DNA from: Viscum album
Taxonomy: Eukaryota; Streptophyta; Magnoliopsida; Santalales; Viscaceae
Assembly: GCA_963277665.1 (NCBI GenBank)
Contig: OY728165.1
Location: 1,755,936,772-1,756,000,771, forward strand
Reading direction: 5' to 3'
Length of the DNA stretch: 64,000 nucleotides
In this document: one piece after another, positions 1 through 11,249 of the stretch
How positions within the stretch are numbered: position 1 is the stretch's first letter
Layout: every line of letters starts with the position of its first letter
Program-made: the position numbers and the translations under genes
The notes under the pieces: generated by a model
Databases searched by the model: none
Seen by the model: the letters and a program-made list of their open reading frames with translations, nothing else
Told to the model about the DNA's origin: nothing

Positions 1-3000
1 TAATAAAATATCAAATGTATCATCACAAATGCCTCGAACTAGTAATGTCTAAATTTTTCCCCGACATTCTCTTGATGATCTAAAAATGTGGATATATAAA
101 GAGGATCATTCTTACCTAAATGTGCAATGGGATCCTACATAAAACCCCTCATGAAAAAATAATATAATATCCACAAAAACTAGTAAATATTTAAATGAAA
201 CTAACGTATCCCTTCAGTAGATTTACTATTCATTTCATTTCCACATTGTAGTTCACTATATAAATACTGAAAATAATTAAGTAATTCAATATTTAATGTG
301 GAAATATGAATTAATGTAACATGGTTCATCCTGTAAACTAGTTTATTGCATTCATTCCTTGGTTATAAAAATCTTATTCTCATTCCTCCCAAAAGACATG
401 TCACCCATGACATAATTTGGTAAATTTCCCTATATACCACAGAACTCCACATGGAAAACACCTCATGTTGTCCATAGACTATATAACCACAAAATAATTA
501 TCATCATCCCACTTATAATCAACTGTATTCCATGAACCCACTATATATTTTTTATCATTATACCTGAAGTCTACATAGTCTATGTATGAACATCAATGTA
601 CGTCCAAATCCACCGCATCAAGATTCAAGTATATGCTATAACTCATTTCATTACATCATAAAAACAATTATATAAAATGTATGACCCATTAAAAACTAGG
701 TATGAATGTTCCATATTTGGTAATCCATTATAAATCAATATACCCATAAAAATATAAATTTACTGGTTGAGGGGAAGGACAAGACTATCATTGATTTATT
801 TATCCACATGGATATTGGAGAAAACATCCCCATAAAGCATTTGGTTATTTTTCCCTATCAGTGTGGTAGGGTTATCATATGAAAATATAAAATATAAATT
901 GTATAATGAAAAAAAATAATGGAAAATAAAAATCCTTAGAATAATCTAATGCATTAATCACATTGGACACCTACCTACCAATGATAATATTTATGTATCA
1001 GGTCATCAAAAACAATTATGTTCAGGTTTATTAATTCATTATAAATAAATTATTATTATAAAATATTAAATTTAAAATACTATCACATTGAACTCTTATG
1101 TAATGTATAGATGAAACTAATAACCTTGATGATATATTATCAAGTATACCATCATAAAATATGAATACCAAACACTACCCATGTTAATTTTTTAGTTATT
1201 TTATAATTTCATAATCAATATTGTAGTCCAGGATATAGAATAAGATAATAATAAAATGAATCACTATTACTACATATCATTAGAAAACATCACGTAGTAA
1301 AAAAAATATTAACACCATATATGCACCTGGATATTATATATTCATGATCCATGAAAAATACATCTATATTCCAAACACACTCAAAAATCATCCTAATTTC
1401 CCTGTGCTCCACACTACCAAAAATAATATAATTTTTCACCCCCAACACTAACTTCAACATTAATTATATAATAGGATCCTAACACAATTATAAATATATA
1501 ACCAATCATCTATAAAACCCAAATCCTCATGCCCATTACTAATCAAATCATTCCAACCACATAAGGTTATCAATCATTCAAAAAAATTCTCTAATATTCT
1601 TTAGAACACATAACCAATCAATTTTTCCATAAATTGGAAAATTCAATATGACCATAGAATAGAAAATAATCCCCTTTAATAAGAAACATAATCATTATTC
1701 CAAAACATTATATATATATACATATATAACCACCAATTGAACTACAATCTAGAATTTGATAGTATATTTGGATTAGGTTACGTAAATCGGGAATCATATA
1801 GTATTATCTAATTGTATCAAAAATCAATGTAAAACAATCAAGCATTAATTAAATATTTGATAGATTAAAATAACAATATTAGCTATTATTTTCATCCACT
1901 CTCAATATAATTCATGATAATGGTATTATATTATTAATCAATTTCCATGAATATTATTCATGTAACATAACTTCAACAATCTAACCTTGATTGAATGACA
2001 CTATATAGTAGATATATATATTTGGAAAAATATATTATTTTTTCAATTAAAAATATAAATATCTCTATGAATATTATATATCATTTTTAATAATAGAAAA
2101 TTTCAATTTAAATTAACTATTATGGAAAAATATAAAGTAATATAATGAAAATTTATTAAAAATTACAACACTATAGTATGCTATCATTTTGATATTATTA
2201 GGAAACATTTAAATTATTGTAAGTTATTATCTTCTTCTCCCCCTTATATAACACAAAAATTAAATATGATTTAGAAATATTATTTACAAACTAGATAAAT
2301 ACTACAATTGATATTATTATCCAAAATAATTCATTTAACAATATATATATTCTAGATTCCCTATATAACAATATTTATCTTTAACATGAAAAGTAATTCA
2401 TGATAATATATCAAAATAGTAATGATTGTTGATTACAAATATTATTTCTACGATAGTCACCTTTTTCAGTTCAATACATTAAATTTATTATACAGTAAGA
2501 AGAAAAATAATAGGAATCAACATAAAATTATTCTCACTCTATCATTGATAATTTAAATATTATCAAATTGCAGCTATATCAAAGTATGTTTTAGATAATG
2601 TATAATATTTTTATGAAATTTCATGTAAAATTTATAATAAAATGATGTATTTATTTTTTTACATATAATCATTATTATATTTACTTAATAAAAATTATTC
2701 ATTAATTACAAAAAATAACATTTAGCATGTAATGAAAATTTTGTATTTTCATTACGTATTTTAATCGTTTGCAATAATCATCCACATGATTCATAAAGTT
2801 TCTTATTTTGGTTAGTCATATCTATTTAAAATAACTAAATCATTAAAAATTTACACATGGAAAAAAATAATGAGAAAATAATAAACCTCTACCTTGAAGA
2901 ATGAACAGGAATAGGATATAAAAATGGGGAGGACATAGAAGACGGAAATACTCTAGGTGGGAATCTTGAGAAGGGATCGAGTCAATTTATTCAAGGTAAT

Positions 3001-3738
3001 ATAGACTTCATTGGTATGTATTGATCATATAGAATCTAGGGAAATGAAAAGGTATTTAATCATGGAAATGTGTAACTTTTATAAGATATTAAATTATTCC
3101 CACATTCATTTTTAAATTTAATTTCTTTTAACATGTAGTTTCCACTTTAAAACATCCAAAAACATGTTTTTATACTTCTCAAACCATGGGATTCATGATA
3201 TAAATTTTCATCATATTAATTTATTATTAAAATATATTTTAAATTTTATTATTAAATAATTTTCATATAAAATTTTTTATAAGTTTACTATAAATAAATA
3301 CAATAATTATAAGGAAAATATTGTACCCAAATGAAACACGTACATGCTATGTATGGGAAACAATGACTCACCCTGGCATAATTGATTACAAATATAAGGG
3401 TAGTGAAAACCCATAAGGACATTTACAAAATAGATTAGAGAACCATTTATAATATTTAGAAAATCATTATTACCACTACATGATGATTGAAACATTTAAC
3501 TATACAGACATTTGAATTACAGACCGTTATGAAGACATCAAAAATATCACTATACCATAATTAAAGAATAATGAACACATATATAATCTTAAAAAATCAT
3601 TTAATAAACATATACATCCAGATTAAATGATATTCTACCCATACATGTGGTAATATTACCTATAGAAAGGTATTTAGAAAGGTATATACCACTACACAAA
3701 CTTACTAAAATCAAATCTCATTTCCGTAACTTAAATAT
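1..3738. other. AT-rich old intergenic DNA, no gene recognised
   Basis: The stretch is very A+T-rich, poor in CG and noticeably poor in G on the + strand. The only open frames are short and look random. I see no domain, LTR end or RNA gene. The low-G composition resembles other old blocks of this window and may reflect decayed retroelement sequence in minus orientation, but no element could be delimited. Confidence 0.6.
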
Positions 3739-3752
3739 AATTATGAAAATAG
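3739..3752. repeat. Left target-site duplication of LINE-like insertion
   Basis: AATTATGAAAATAG at this position is repeated exactly at 5819-5832, immediately outside the GC-richer insert. A 14-bp direct repeat is typical of target-primed reverse transcription by non-LTR elements. Confidence 0.85.
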
Positions 3753-3794
3753 ATATATATAATATGGGGGTTAGCGTGAGAGCTCTCGCAGGCG

Positions 3795-5727
3795 GTGGAG
3801 AACCCTAACGGCGATGCCCTAATCAGATTTTGCGGAGCATTGCTCCCCCCTCTCAGTCAGAGGGGGGAGTCCCGCACTCGCAATCTCATGGAAGGCATCA
3901 ATTATTGTCGTTCTCCAATCCCGAGTATCTCCCTTCTTTCCCGAAGATCCAGATTTCTCAAAAAGTTCAAGAACTCTTTCAGGGTGCGCCACAACTCCTT
4001 CTTTCTCCATCGGGGCTCAATCATGCCATGGAGTTATGTAGTCTCATGCTGGTGACCAGATTTCGTCTCATGTGACCTTAGGTCGATGAATTTTATCGGT
4101 TTGTTTTCAATTCCTGGGGCCTTCAAGAGCATGCGGTAGTTAGATTAGTTGACAGATGTCATTTGATGATTCAGTTTGCGATGGAAGATGATCTGATAAC
4201 TGCCTGGTCCGAAGCCCCTCGACGATGCAATGGGGACCCGTTTTTCATGTTTCGATGGAGTCTCTACTTCCACATGAGGCATGATCACTAGGCTATGGCA
4301 ACGTGGGTGAGTCTCCTCGGACTCCGTCATTCATTCCAAAATCCTGGCATTCTTCGCACTATTGGGAACATGATAGGAAGATATATGTGCTCTGATCGTC
4401 GAACGGAGGGGGTCTTCCATCCTATCTATCTGCGGACGTGTGTTGAGATTGATGTCGCACTTCCGCCAGTGAAGTGGGTTTGGATCACTGATGGGAAGGA
4501 ATTTCGTTTCAAGAAGGATGTAGGATTTGAATCTTGGATGCATTACTGTGTTAACTGTGGTCAGTTTGGACATGTGGAAATGGTCTGCCATAGGAATGGT
4601 GTGGCTGGGGCTTCATAATGGGCAAGGGGGACGGGAAACAGTGGCAGTGTTGCATCTAATTTAGCTCTACCGTTGTTGAAGGTTCCATTGAGTAGCATAT
4701 AATAATGAACAGGCGTTGTGGAAGGATTTCTAGAGTAGGGACCTTCTGTGGAAGGGATGTCTCTCGAGCAGATAGTGGATGAGTTGTATCGCGTGGTGAA
4801 AGAAGTGGAGGCAATGGGGCAACATGGTCTCTCAAAGAACACTGGTGGTGTTGTTCAGATGGAGAAGTAGTGGAGGTCATAAAATCCATTGGTGAGTCAG
4901 GTCTTCAGTACTCTAAGACGTGATCTTGGAATTGTGAAGGTCGTCCAGTTGAGGCATCTAGTTGTTCTCCCTGGCCAGACCACACTTCTGACCTCACTGC
5001 TTCATGGGATGGCATAATCCTGAGAGGTTTGGATGAAAGTGGCGAGGAGTTGAATGGGAAGGAAGATGTCATAGGAGGTGTGGTCTGCAATGTTCTTACT
5101 ATTAATTCCTTCCAAGAAATGGAGAATGAGAAGACTAATAATGCTGAGGGAAGTACTTCATGGAATGAAAGTGGCAGTAAGAATGCATTCTCTAGTGAAA
5201 TTTGAAGGGCGAAGGGGGCTTGTGATGTTTATCAACTTGTGGAACAACCACATTTTCTGGATATGATTGATGTTAATAGTATTTCTCAGAAGAAGTGGGG
5301 AGAAAATGAGGGGTATAAATAGGTACGCATCACTAGAGAATGGGGGGAACTCTCTGATAGTGTCAAGGAGAATGTGGGAAGCTTGGTTCGACCCTCCTAT
5401 TGTGAAATTGTAAAGGATAGGAAATATAAGATGTCTGCGAGTAAGGGATCTATGTCAGTTCCAGCAAGAACAAGGGTGAGGAAAGATTATTCTTATCTAC
5501 CAAAGCTGGTGTCTACCAGGTCCACTATTGTGAAAGGAGAGGAAGACTTTGGATTGAAAAACGGTATGCAGTCTGCTAAGGAGTTCATTTCTTTAGAGAA
5601 TTTGAACCTTAGAAGGAAATATTCCAAGATCTTGAAGAATTATGAGAGCTCAGAATGGGAGTCAGCTACTACAGAGGATGAATCCTATCATAGATGTGGT
5701 GAAGGGTATGACTTTTATGATTTTTAG
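3795..5727 (+). pseudogene. LINE-type ORF1 relic (DUF4283 and CCHC zinc knuckle)
   Basis: The product would be a nucleic-acid-binding ORF1 protein of plant L1-type LINEs, which coats element RNA. The clearest block is the 107-codon frame at 4295-4618. It carries the DUF4283-like text ending in RTCVEIDVALPP, an FxxDVGFE-type strand, then CVNCGQFGHVEMVC, which is a CX2CX4HX4C knuckle. Upstream codons in the same frame (about 4090-4290) read like the first half of DUF4283 but contain stops. The C-terminal part lies in a third frame, open from 5321 to the stop at 5725-5727, and is basic then acidic. Frame 0 (3795-4055), frame 2 (4295-4618) and frame 1 (5321-5727) must be joined, so at least two frameshifts and several stops are present. 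The domain call is firm; the exact start is not. Confidence 0.75.
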
Positions 5728-5783
5728 TTATCTTTATGCCTTGTAATGCTTGCTGGTACGCTTTTATTTTATTTTAATAAACG

Positions 5784-5804
5784 GTCAGTGGCTTAGCCTC
5801 TGAC
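5784..5804 (+). other. 3' stem-loop of the LINE-like element
   Basis: GTCAG at the left pairs with CTGAC at the right, and inside it GGC-TTA-GCC closes a three-base loop, separated by one T/T mismatch (8 bp in total). It lies 14 bases before the element's end. Some plant L1-type LINEs and their SINE partners need a 3' stem-loop for recognition by their reverse transcriptase, so this is a candidate priming signal. Confidence 0.6.
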
Positions 5805-5818
5805 TGGACTTTTCTGGT

Positions 5819-5832
5819 AATTATGAAAATAG
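5819..5832. repeat. Right target-site duplication of LINE-like insertion
   Basis: This is an exact copy of the 14-mer at 3739-3752. The same 14-mer also occurs inside the upstream LTR of the 10-kb element near 9474, which hints that the LINE may have inserted into an older, related LTR. The flanks are too diverged to be sure. Confidence 0.85.
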
Positions 5833-7120
5833 TTTATTTTAACTTTTGCGATTATTAAACACCTCTGAAAATAAATTAATCACTTTTAAAACTATCAAAA
5901 AAAATCAATTAAATTTGAAAACATTTTTAATACATTAATTGTTCAAGAATTCTTTTTATAAAATATTTTACAAAAATATGAAAAAATCATTGAAACATAC
6001 AGACATTCAAGAATGAAAATATTTAGTTCTAGATTATTTAAAACCTTAAATTGAAATATTACGTTGTATCATTCTCAAATTTCTTCTAATAAATTGATCC
6101 CAAAATAATTCAATAATATATATTCTATAGTATTAATAATTTAATAATATATCTTATCTTTTAGATTTTAAATGTCTTCAATATTAATTCTAATATACCA
6201 TATAAATTCCAATGAAAATTATCATTACCTATAATGTTTTATAATTTTTAATAAATGAATATATTTCTTATAGATGACTGGTTTTTTTACCATAGTATTG
6301 TCCATTTATTTTAAATGTTTCGTGATTACCGAGTGATAATCTCCAAAAGCTTTTATATTGAGTAGTTTTAGTTTACTAAAACTTAATGCCTATATTCAAA
6401 AAAACCCCCATAAATTATGATATATATACCACATTAAATCCACATTTATTAGGTAATCTATCCATATTTTGATTTTAGACTTAATTTAAACGTTTTGATT
6501 TCAAATTTACATGTTTTTTTAGAATTTCTAGAAGTTAAGATTATGATTCGAAAGATAAAAAACTAGATTCAACGTACATATTGACCCATATCCTCTAAGA
6601 ATATTTGTGAAATTAATTATGAGTGATTGTGTTGTATATTACTCTCAACCATTCCTCAGTCTGGTTTTATTAATTTATTCACATTAAATTGTCTACTATG
6701 AATTAGAAATAAGTTAAAAAACACCTAAAAGGAAACAATCAAATATAATCATAGTGAATTTATTTATTGACACATTTCATTGGTTTTTTCCAACACTTAT
6801 TTCATACCTCATGGAAAAACTCTATAATATATTTAATTATACAAGTGATCCTATTCATATTCTCATTCTTCATCTACATTGTAAAACATTTCATTATAAT
6901 TTAATCATACACTTTATATTATGTTTCAATGTCTTTTTCACAAGATTAAAGTAACTATTCCATATATATTTTCATGAAAACATTAAAGGATAAAGAACGC
7001 GTGGAAAATTTTATAATAACATCTAATGGCCAATTTTAGAAACACCAAAACAAGTAGGTTTTGATGTGGGTGAAATTATTTTCCACAAAAATTGTTCCAA
7101 ATAGATTTTTATAGAGCATA
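5833..7120. other. AT-rich stretch, no gene recognised
   Basis: The sequence is A+T-rich with no CG-rich islands and no coding signal. The first 60 bases after the LINE duplication weakly resemble the middle of the LTR at 9474 onward, so this may be a very old LTR relic. Nothing else is visible. Confidence 0.4.
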
Positions 7121-7300
7121 TGTGACACCCCGGACTATAAACTACTACAATTTTCTAGTGTTTGAGGAGAAACATGACCCAATATATCACAAACTCTGTA
7201 TACCAAAGGCTATTGACTTGAAGAGAGGGTCAAATCTATATAATGGCGAGGTTTTTCCCTTAAATCGTGGTTATAAAAGATATATAAAATAACAAAAATA
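7121..7300 (+). repeat. Possible start of an old gypsy LTR
   Basis: TGTGACACCCCGGAC at 7121-7135 has the look of the 5' end of plant chromovirus LTRs, which commonly begin TGTGACACCCC or TGTAACACCCC. The next 150 bases are slightly GC-richer than the background and then fade into AT-rich DNA. No matching 3' LTR end was found, so the element is solo, truncated or only a chance match. Confidence 0.35.
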
Positions 7301-8654
7301 ATATATATCAAAATCTTATTATTGATAATAAAATAAAAAATGTGATAAAAATGTTCGATTCATAATTATAAAATAATAAACCAACCTATGATCATTTAGT
7401 TTGATCATATATTTAAAATAATAAATGAAAACAAAAGGGACCCTACTACTATTACCAATCCTAAACACAATCCAAAACTCCAATACCCATCATGAAACTC
7501 CTCATTGATAAAAATTACATTGAATAAAGATATTGAATGTTGATGTAAGGTTTGAATACACATAATAGTTATCATGTAGGTTTCATGCATATAATATTGT
7601 AGAGTATCATAAATGATCCCTAAATATTAAACCATATTTGTGTCTATTTATAAGGAATGTAAACACCTAAGTAATCATTATTATTAAATATTCATTTCCT
7701 AACCGAACCACTTTGACACATGATATATTACACAGAAACTCATATCCATTGTCTTCTATCCAGACCACCATAGTGCACAACCACACACCCTTCGACACCA
7801 TGTCAGAATACGTTTTCCTCTTCTAGTAAAATAATATTACATAACATACCCAAATACTCTGGGTATGGAATATCATTACGTGACGACAACTACCTAAACC
7901 TGAAGCGTAAGGTCCCAAATTAATTCCCTATTATGACCATTGTCACACTTGAGAGGTTGTCCATAACATCTAAAACAAATACATTGTCACACTATGTAGG
8001 TCCTCTCATCCACAAAAAACTCAACCCACAAGCAATGAATTAGTACATGGACAATGAGACGATCCCACTCCATGTATGTCAATATCCTAAATCATTACCT
8101 TAACACTCATGCTAGTGCATGACTCTATTTCATCACTATAAAAATCGTTTATATTACAATTTTCCCATATCTAGACCAATACCTTATCATTCAATGTGGG
8201 GTTCAATACCATGAAATAAAAAAAGAAATTTTTTATAACACAATTTATGTTATATTCAGCACAATATCACTCATGATGAGGTATTTTAAAATAATTGGTA
8301 CCTTATTACATAATGTAGTCTGAAATAACGTGAACCATATGATCCCATATAACTCACAGATATCGTATGTGAACAACGACTCTCACAGTGGTGGAAACAC
8401 TCATGATCTATATCCTAGAGCTGTATCAATCACATATCATAAGGATATAAAAAATGATTTCAAAATAATCATAATATGGATCACCATCACAACCCGATGC
8501 ATTAATTCACTTAATATGGATCCCCTATCACCTATTAATCATCACAAAAACATGTCTTTCATCCTATGAAGACCACATGAATGAAAGTCTCAACACATCA
8601 TTTTCCTTAATATGCATGGTTTCATTCACATCCAAAGTACCCATGAAATCCAAA
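7301..8654. other. AT-rich, low-G stretch without a gene
   Basis: This is old DNA with low G on the + strand. The 79- and 86-codon open frames near 8330 and 8577 have no recognisable domain, and the second runs across the LTR boundary at 8660, so it is not a gene. Confidence 0.5.
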
Positions 8655-8659
8655 TACCC
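8655..8659. repeat. Left 5-bp target-site duplication (TACCC)
   Basis: TACCC directly precedes the TGTAACACCC start of the upstream LTR and is repeated directly after the end of the downstream LTR at 18897-18901. Confidence 0.85.
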
Positions 8660-8712
8660 TGTAACACCCAGAGATTTTATGAAAAGTATTCTTTTAATTT
8701 CATTCATGTCTT

Positions 8713-8847
8713 GTGTTGTACGTAACACCAAAATTATCTTGTGCTATACGCAACACCGTATTAGAATATATTATATGAAAACACTATTTTTGGCTTGCGT
8801 TACACGCAATCACGACCTTCCTCGATACCGTGTGTAGAACACAATAC
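8713..8847 (+). repeat. Four short palindromic units at LTR start
   Basis: Units at 8713-8728, 8741-8756, 8797-8813 and 8832-8847 derive from one inverted-repeat consensus, GTGTTG-TACG-CAACAC, usually preceded by CTT. The first reads GTGTTGTACGTAACAC; the third keeps a TTGCG/CGCAA stem. The downstream LTR has degraded copies at the matching places, and its fourth unit reads GTGTAGTACGCAATAC. They lie in U3, so they could be promoter elements or, in the RNA, small hairpins near the 3' end. Confidence 0.6.
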
Positions 8848-10477
8848 CAGGTTTCACAAAACAACGATATATTGTTATAATATTATTATTTACTAGCCGT
8901 TATGAATCGTATTAACTAAATTTTGATCATTATTATTCATATTAAAGATTTTTTAAAACTTGTTATGTGATCAAAATAAAATTTTCAGGTAAAATAAGTA
9001 TTCTTAATAAAATGCAGTTTTGCCGCCTTTTGACGGCGCACCCACATTAATTTTTTTTTGACATGTTTATAAGATCAATTTGACAAAATAAAATTCTTCT
9101 CTGAAATCATGATATAAAAATTTACTTTGGATAAATTTTTCATATTATTCTGATAACTTTCATATTTTAATAAATAGTAAAAACACGCTATATTATAATT
9201 AAAAATAATTTTTTTCATCGCAGTAATTTATATGGTTAATATATAATATTTAATGGTTTTAAAATAGAATATATTTTTACCATTTAATATAATTTATGTC
9301 ATTTCAATTAATTTTACATTGAATTCATAGGTAAAACATTTTAATCTTTTTCAATGATTTAACTTTTACAACCTATTTTCTTAAAAACAGGATTAATTTA
9401 TAAATTAATTACTAGAACTTATGAGTTTTGAATTTTGAAAAATGGATTCCATATTTGGATTCAGTGGGTCAAAATTATGAAAATAGGTTACTTTTATTTT
9501 TTTGATATTCTGAATAGTAACTCTGGTAATTTTTATTTACTACAGTTAAAGGTAAATCGGGTAATTAAGGGAAAAAATAAGATTATAAAATTACCCTAAC
9601 ACATTCCAAATTTATATTGGATGAATAAAGGTCAACCCATATCACATAAGGGTCTGGATAGATTAATTTGATGGACTTTTGACCATGAAAATAATTTAAT
9701 TATTATTAAAACCAAAGAATGTGACAACATGTCACTCTCATAAATCTTATAAGTATAATAAATTTAATTTAGTGATAAACTTCATGAAACATCGAAAAAT
9801 AATAGTTTAAATAGATATAATAAAATTATCTACATTATTTAAATTTATTCAGAATTTTTATATATTAAATAATTATTATTAAAGGTGACACAATAGTGAT
9901 GTTGAAATTATGTTATTGAGTGCAATATCAAATAAATGGTATTAAAAATATTAAAATAAATATTATATAAACTATTTAATGTGCTCCAAAAATTTTATAG
10001 ATAAATATGACTTGTTATGGATCTATTAATGCTTTTATTTTGAACATATCCTATGTGAGGATTTTTTTTAAATTCAAATAAATGAATAGTGTTAAAAATT
10101 TTATTAAAATAACATAATATAAAATTGTTTAAAAATCATAAAAATATTTAAAAATTATAAATTGAAATTTATATGGTCTAAAATGTCATAAATTATCCAA
10201 TTATGGACAATTCACGACACATAAGTAATTATTTATATCAATTTAAAATTTATAATCTTATTAGCAAAAATAAAATTAAATAGATTAAATAAGGATAAAT
10301 CAAGTTGAGAATGTTTAAAATATATTAAAAACATGTCTAAATTTTATTGTATTATGATATTACAACCCTATAAAATCTAATATTCGTATTTGAGTCATTT
10401 TGGATGTTTTTATTTGGGGTATGAATTTATTATAAATTAATACTTCTTATAATTCTAAAGGTTTCCCTCTCCTTACT

Positions 10478-10485
10478 TATAAAAG
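10478..10485 (+). promoter_or_regulatory. TATA box of upstream LTR
   Basis: TATAAAAG is followed by GGGAACCTACTCCCTCTCC, a pyrimidine-rich stretch suited to a transcription start about 30 bases downstream. The downstream LTR keeps it as TATAAAGG at 16973-16980. This places U3 at 8660 to about 10510. Confidence 0.6.
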
Positions 10486-10820
10486 GGAACCTACTCCCTC
10501 TCCTATTAACAACACTTTATGCATTTAATCTCGTCCAAACCCTGCCCATTTACCTTCTAAACTTCTCTAAAACCATTATAGAGGTTCTATTATCCTCAAA
10601 AGTACCACTCTAGTGACATAAGTGGATGCTTAAAAGAGGTGCGTCGAAGAAGTGGTAATATCTTTTTCTGATTCTTTCAAGTTTCTTTCTTCTTAAGGGT
10701 CTTCTTCTTTAGTTGATTCATTATAAAGTAACAACATAAGTATCACTAATATACTGATATGTTATTATAAATATTAAACAACCCCATTTCACCTTCTATA
10801 CATCCTACAGAAAATGAAAT

Positions 10821-11249
10821 CACCACGTGTGCTTACGTACAGAATATTGTCTCCACGACGTGGTGTAATTTGTTTTTCAACCACTACCTTACGGGGATGG
10901 GTATAATGGTGTAAAAATAACAATATATATTTATTATAACATCATACTGATTCTGAGATATTATATCATCCACTCCAATTCAATTTATTAGTTATGGGAA
11001 TGTTATCATCGCTCGTGCGTATGTACAGATTACCGTCTCCACAACGCGATGAGATTCATTCTCCTTGTTAACCACTCAAGAATAAATATAATGTATATAT
11101 AATGACTTATAATGAAATATATGACATTATAATGCTACTGTATTTATGTATATATATTTATATTTCATCTACTTACTTCCAGTAAAGCCAATAAGGAAAG
11201 GAAAACACCGTTCATGCCTACGTACGACCTACCGTATCCATGAACGGTG
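10821..11249 (+). repeat. Three covarying hairpin modules in LTR leader region
   Basis: Module A is 10821-10865, B is 11007-11051 and C is 11206-11249, spaced 186 and 199 bases. A and B align without gaps over 45 bases and C is one base shorter. They share a core close to TACGTACAGA and then CCGTCTCCA, while the outer arms pair: CACCACGT/ACGTGGTG in A (8 bp), TCATCGC/GCGATGA at 11006-11052 in B (7 bp) and CACCGTTCATG/CATGAACGGTG in C (11 bp). Arm sequences differ between modules yet still pair, with at least two double compensatory changes between A and B. They lie about 300-750 nt downstream of the predicted start site, so they would be in the RNA leader. Confidence 0.7.

Larger units (their letters stand above)
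3753..5818 (+). mobile_element. LINE-like non-LTR retroelement with ORF1 only
   Basis: A 2.07 kb GC-richer island is bounded by a perfect 14-bp target-site duplication. It holds a broken ORF1 (DUF4283-like region plus a CCHC zinc knuckle) and a short 3' UTR of about 90 bases with a stem-loop. No endonuclease or reverse transcriptase sequence is present between ORF1 and the 3' end, and the copy has no poly(A) tail at its 3' junction. It is either a non-autonomous derivative mobilised by a LINE partner or a retrocopy of an ORF1-only transcript. The contrast in base composition with its flanks indicates that it is younger than the surrounding DNA. Confidence 0.75.

Noticed and set aside
8330..8837. 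79- and 86-codon frames as host genes
   Set aside because: The second crosses the start of the LTR at 8660 and neither has a domain.
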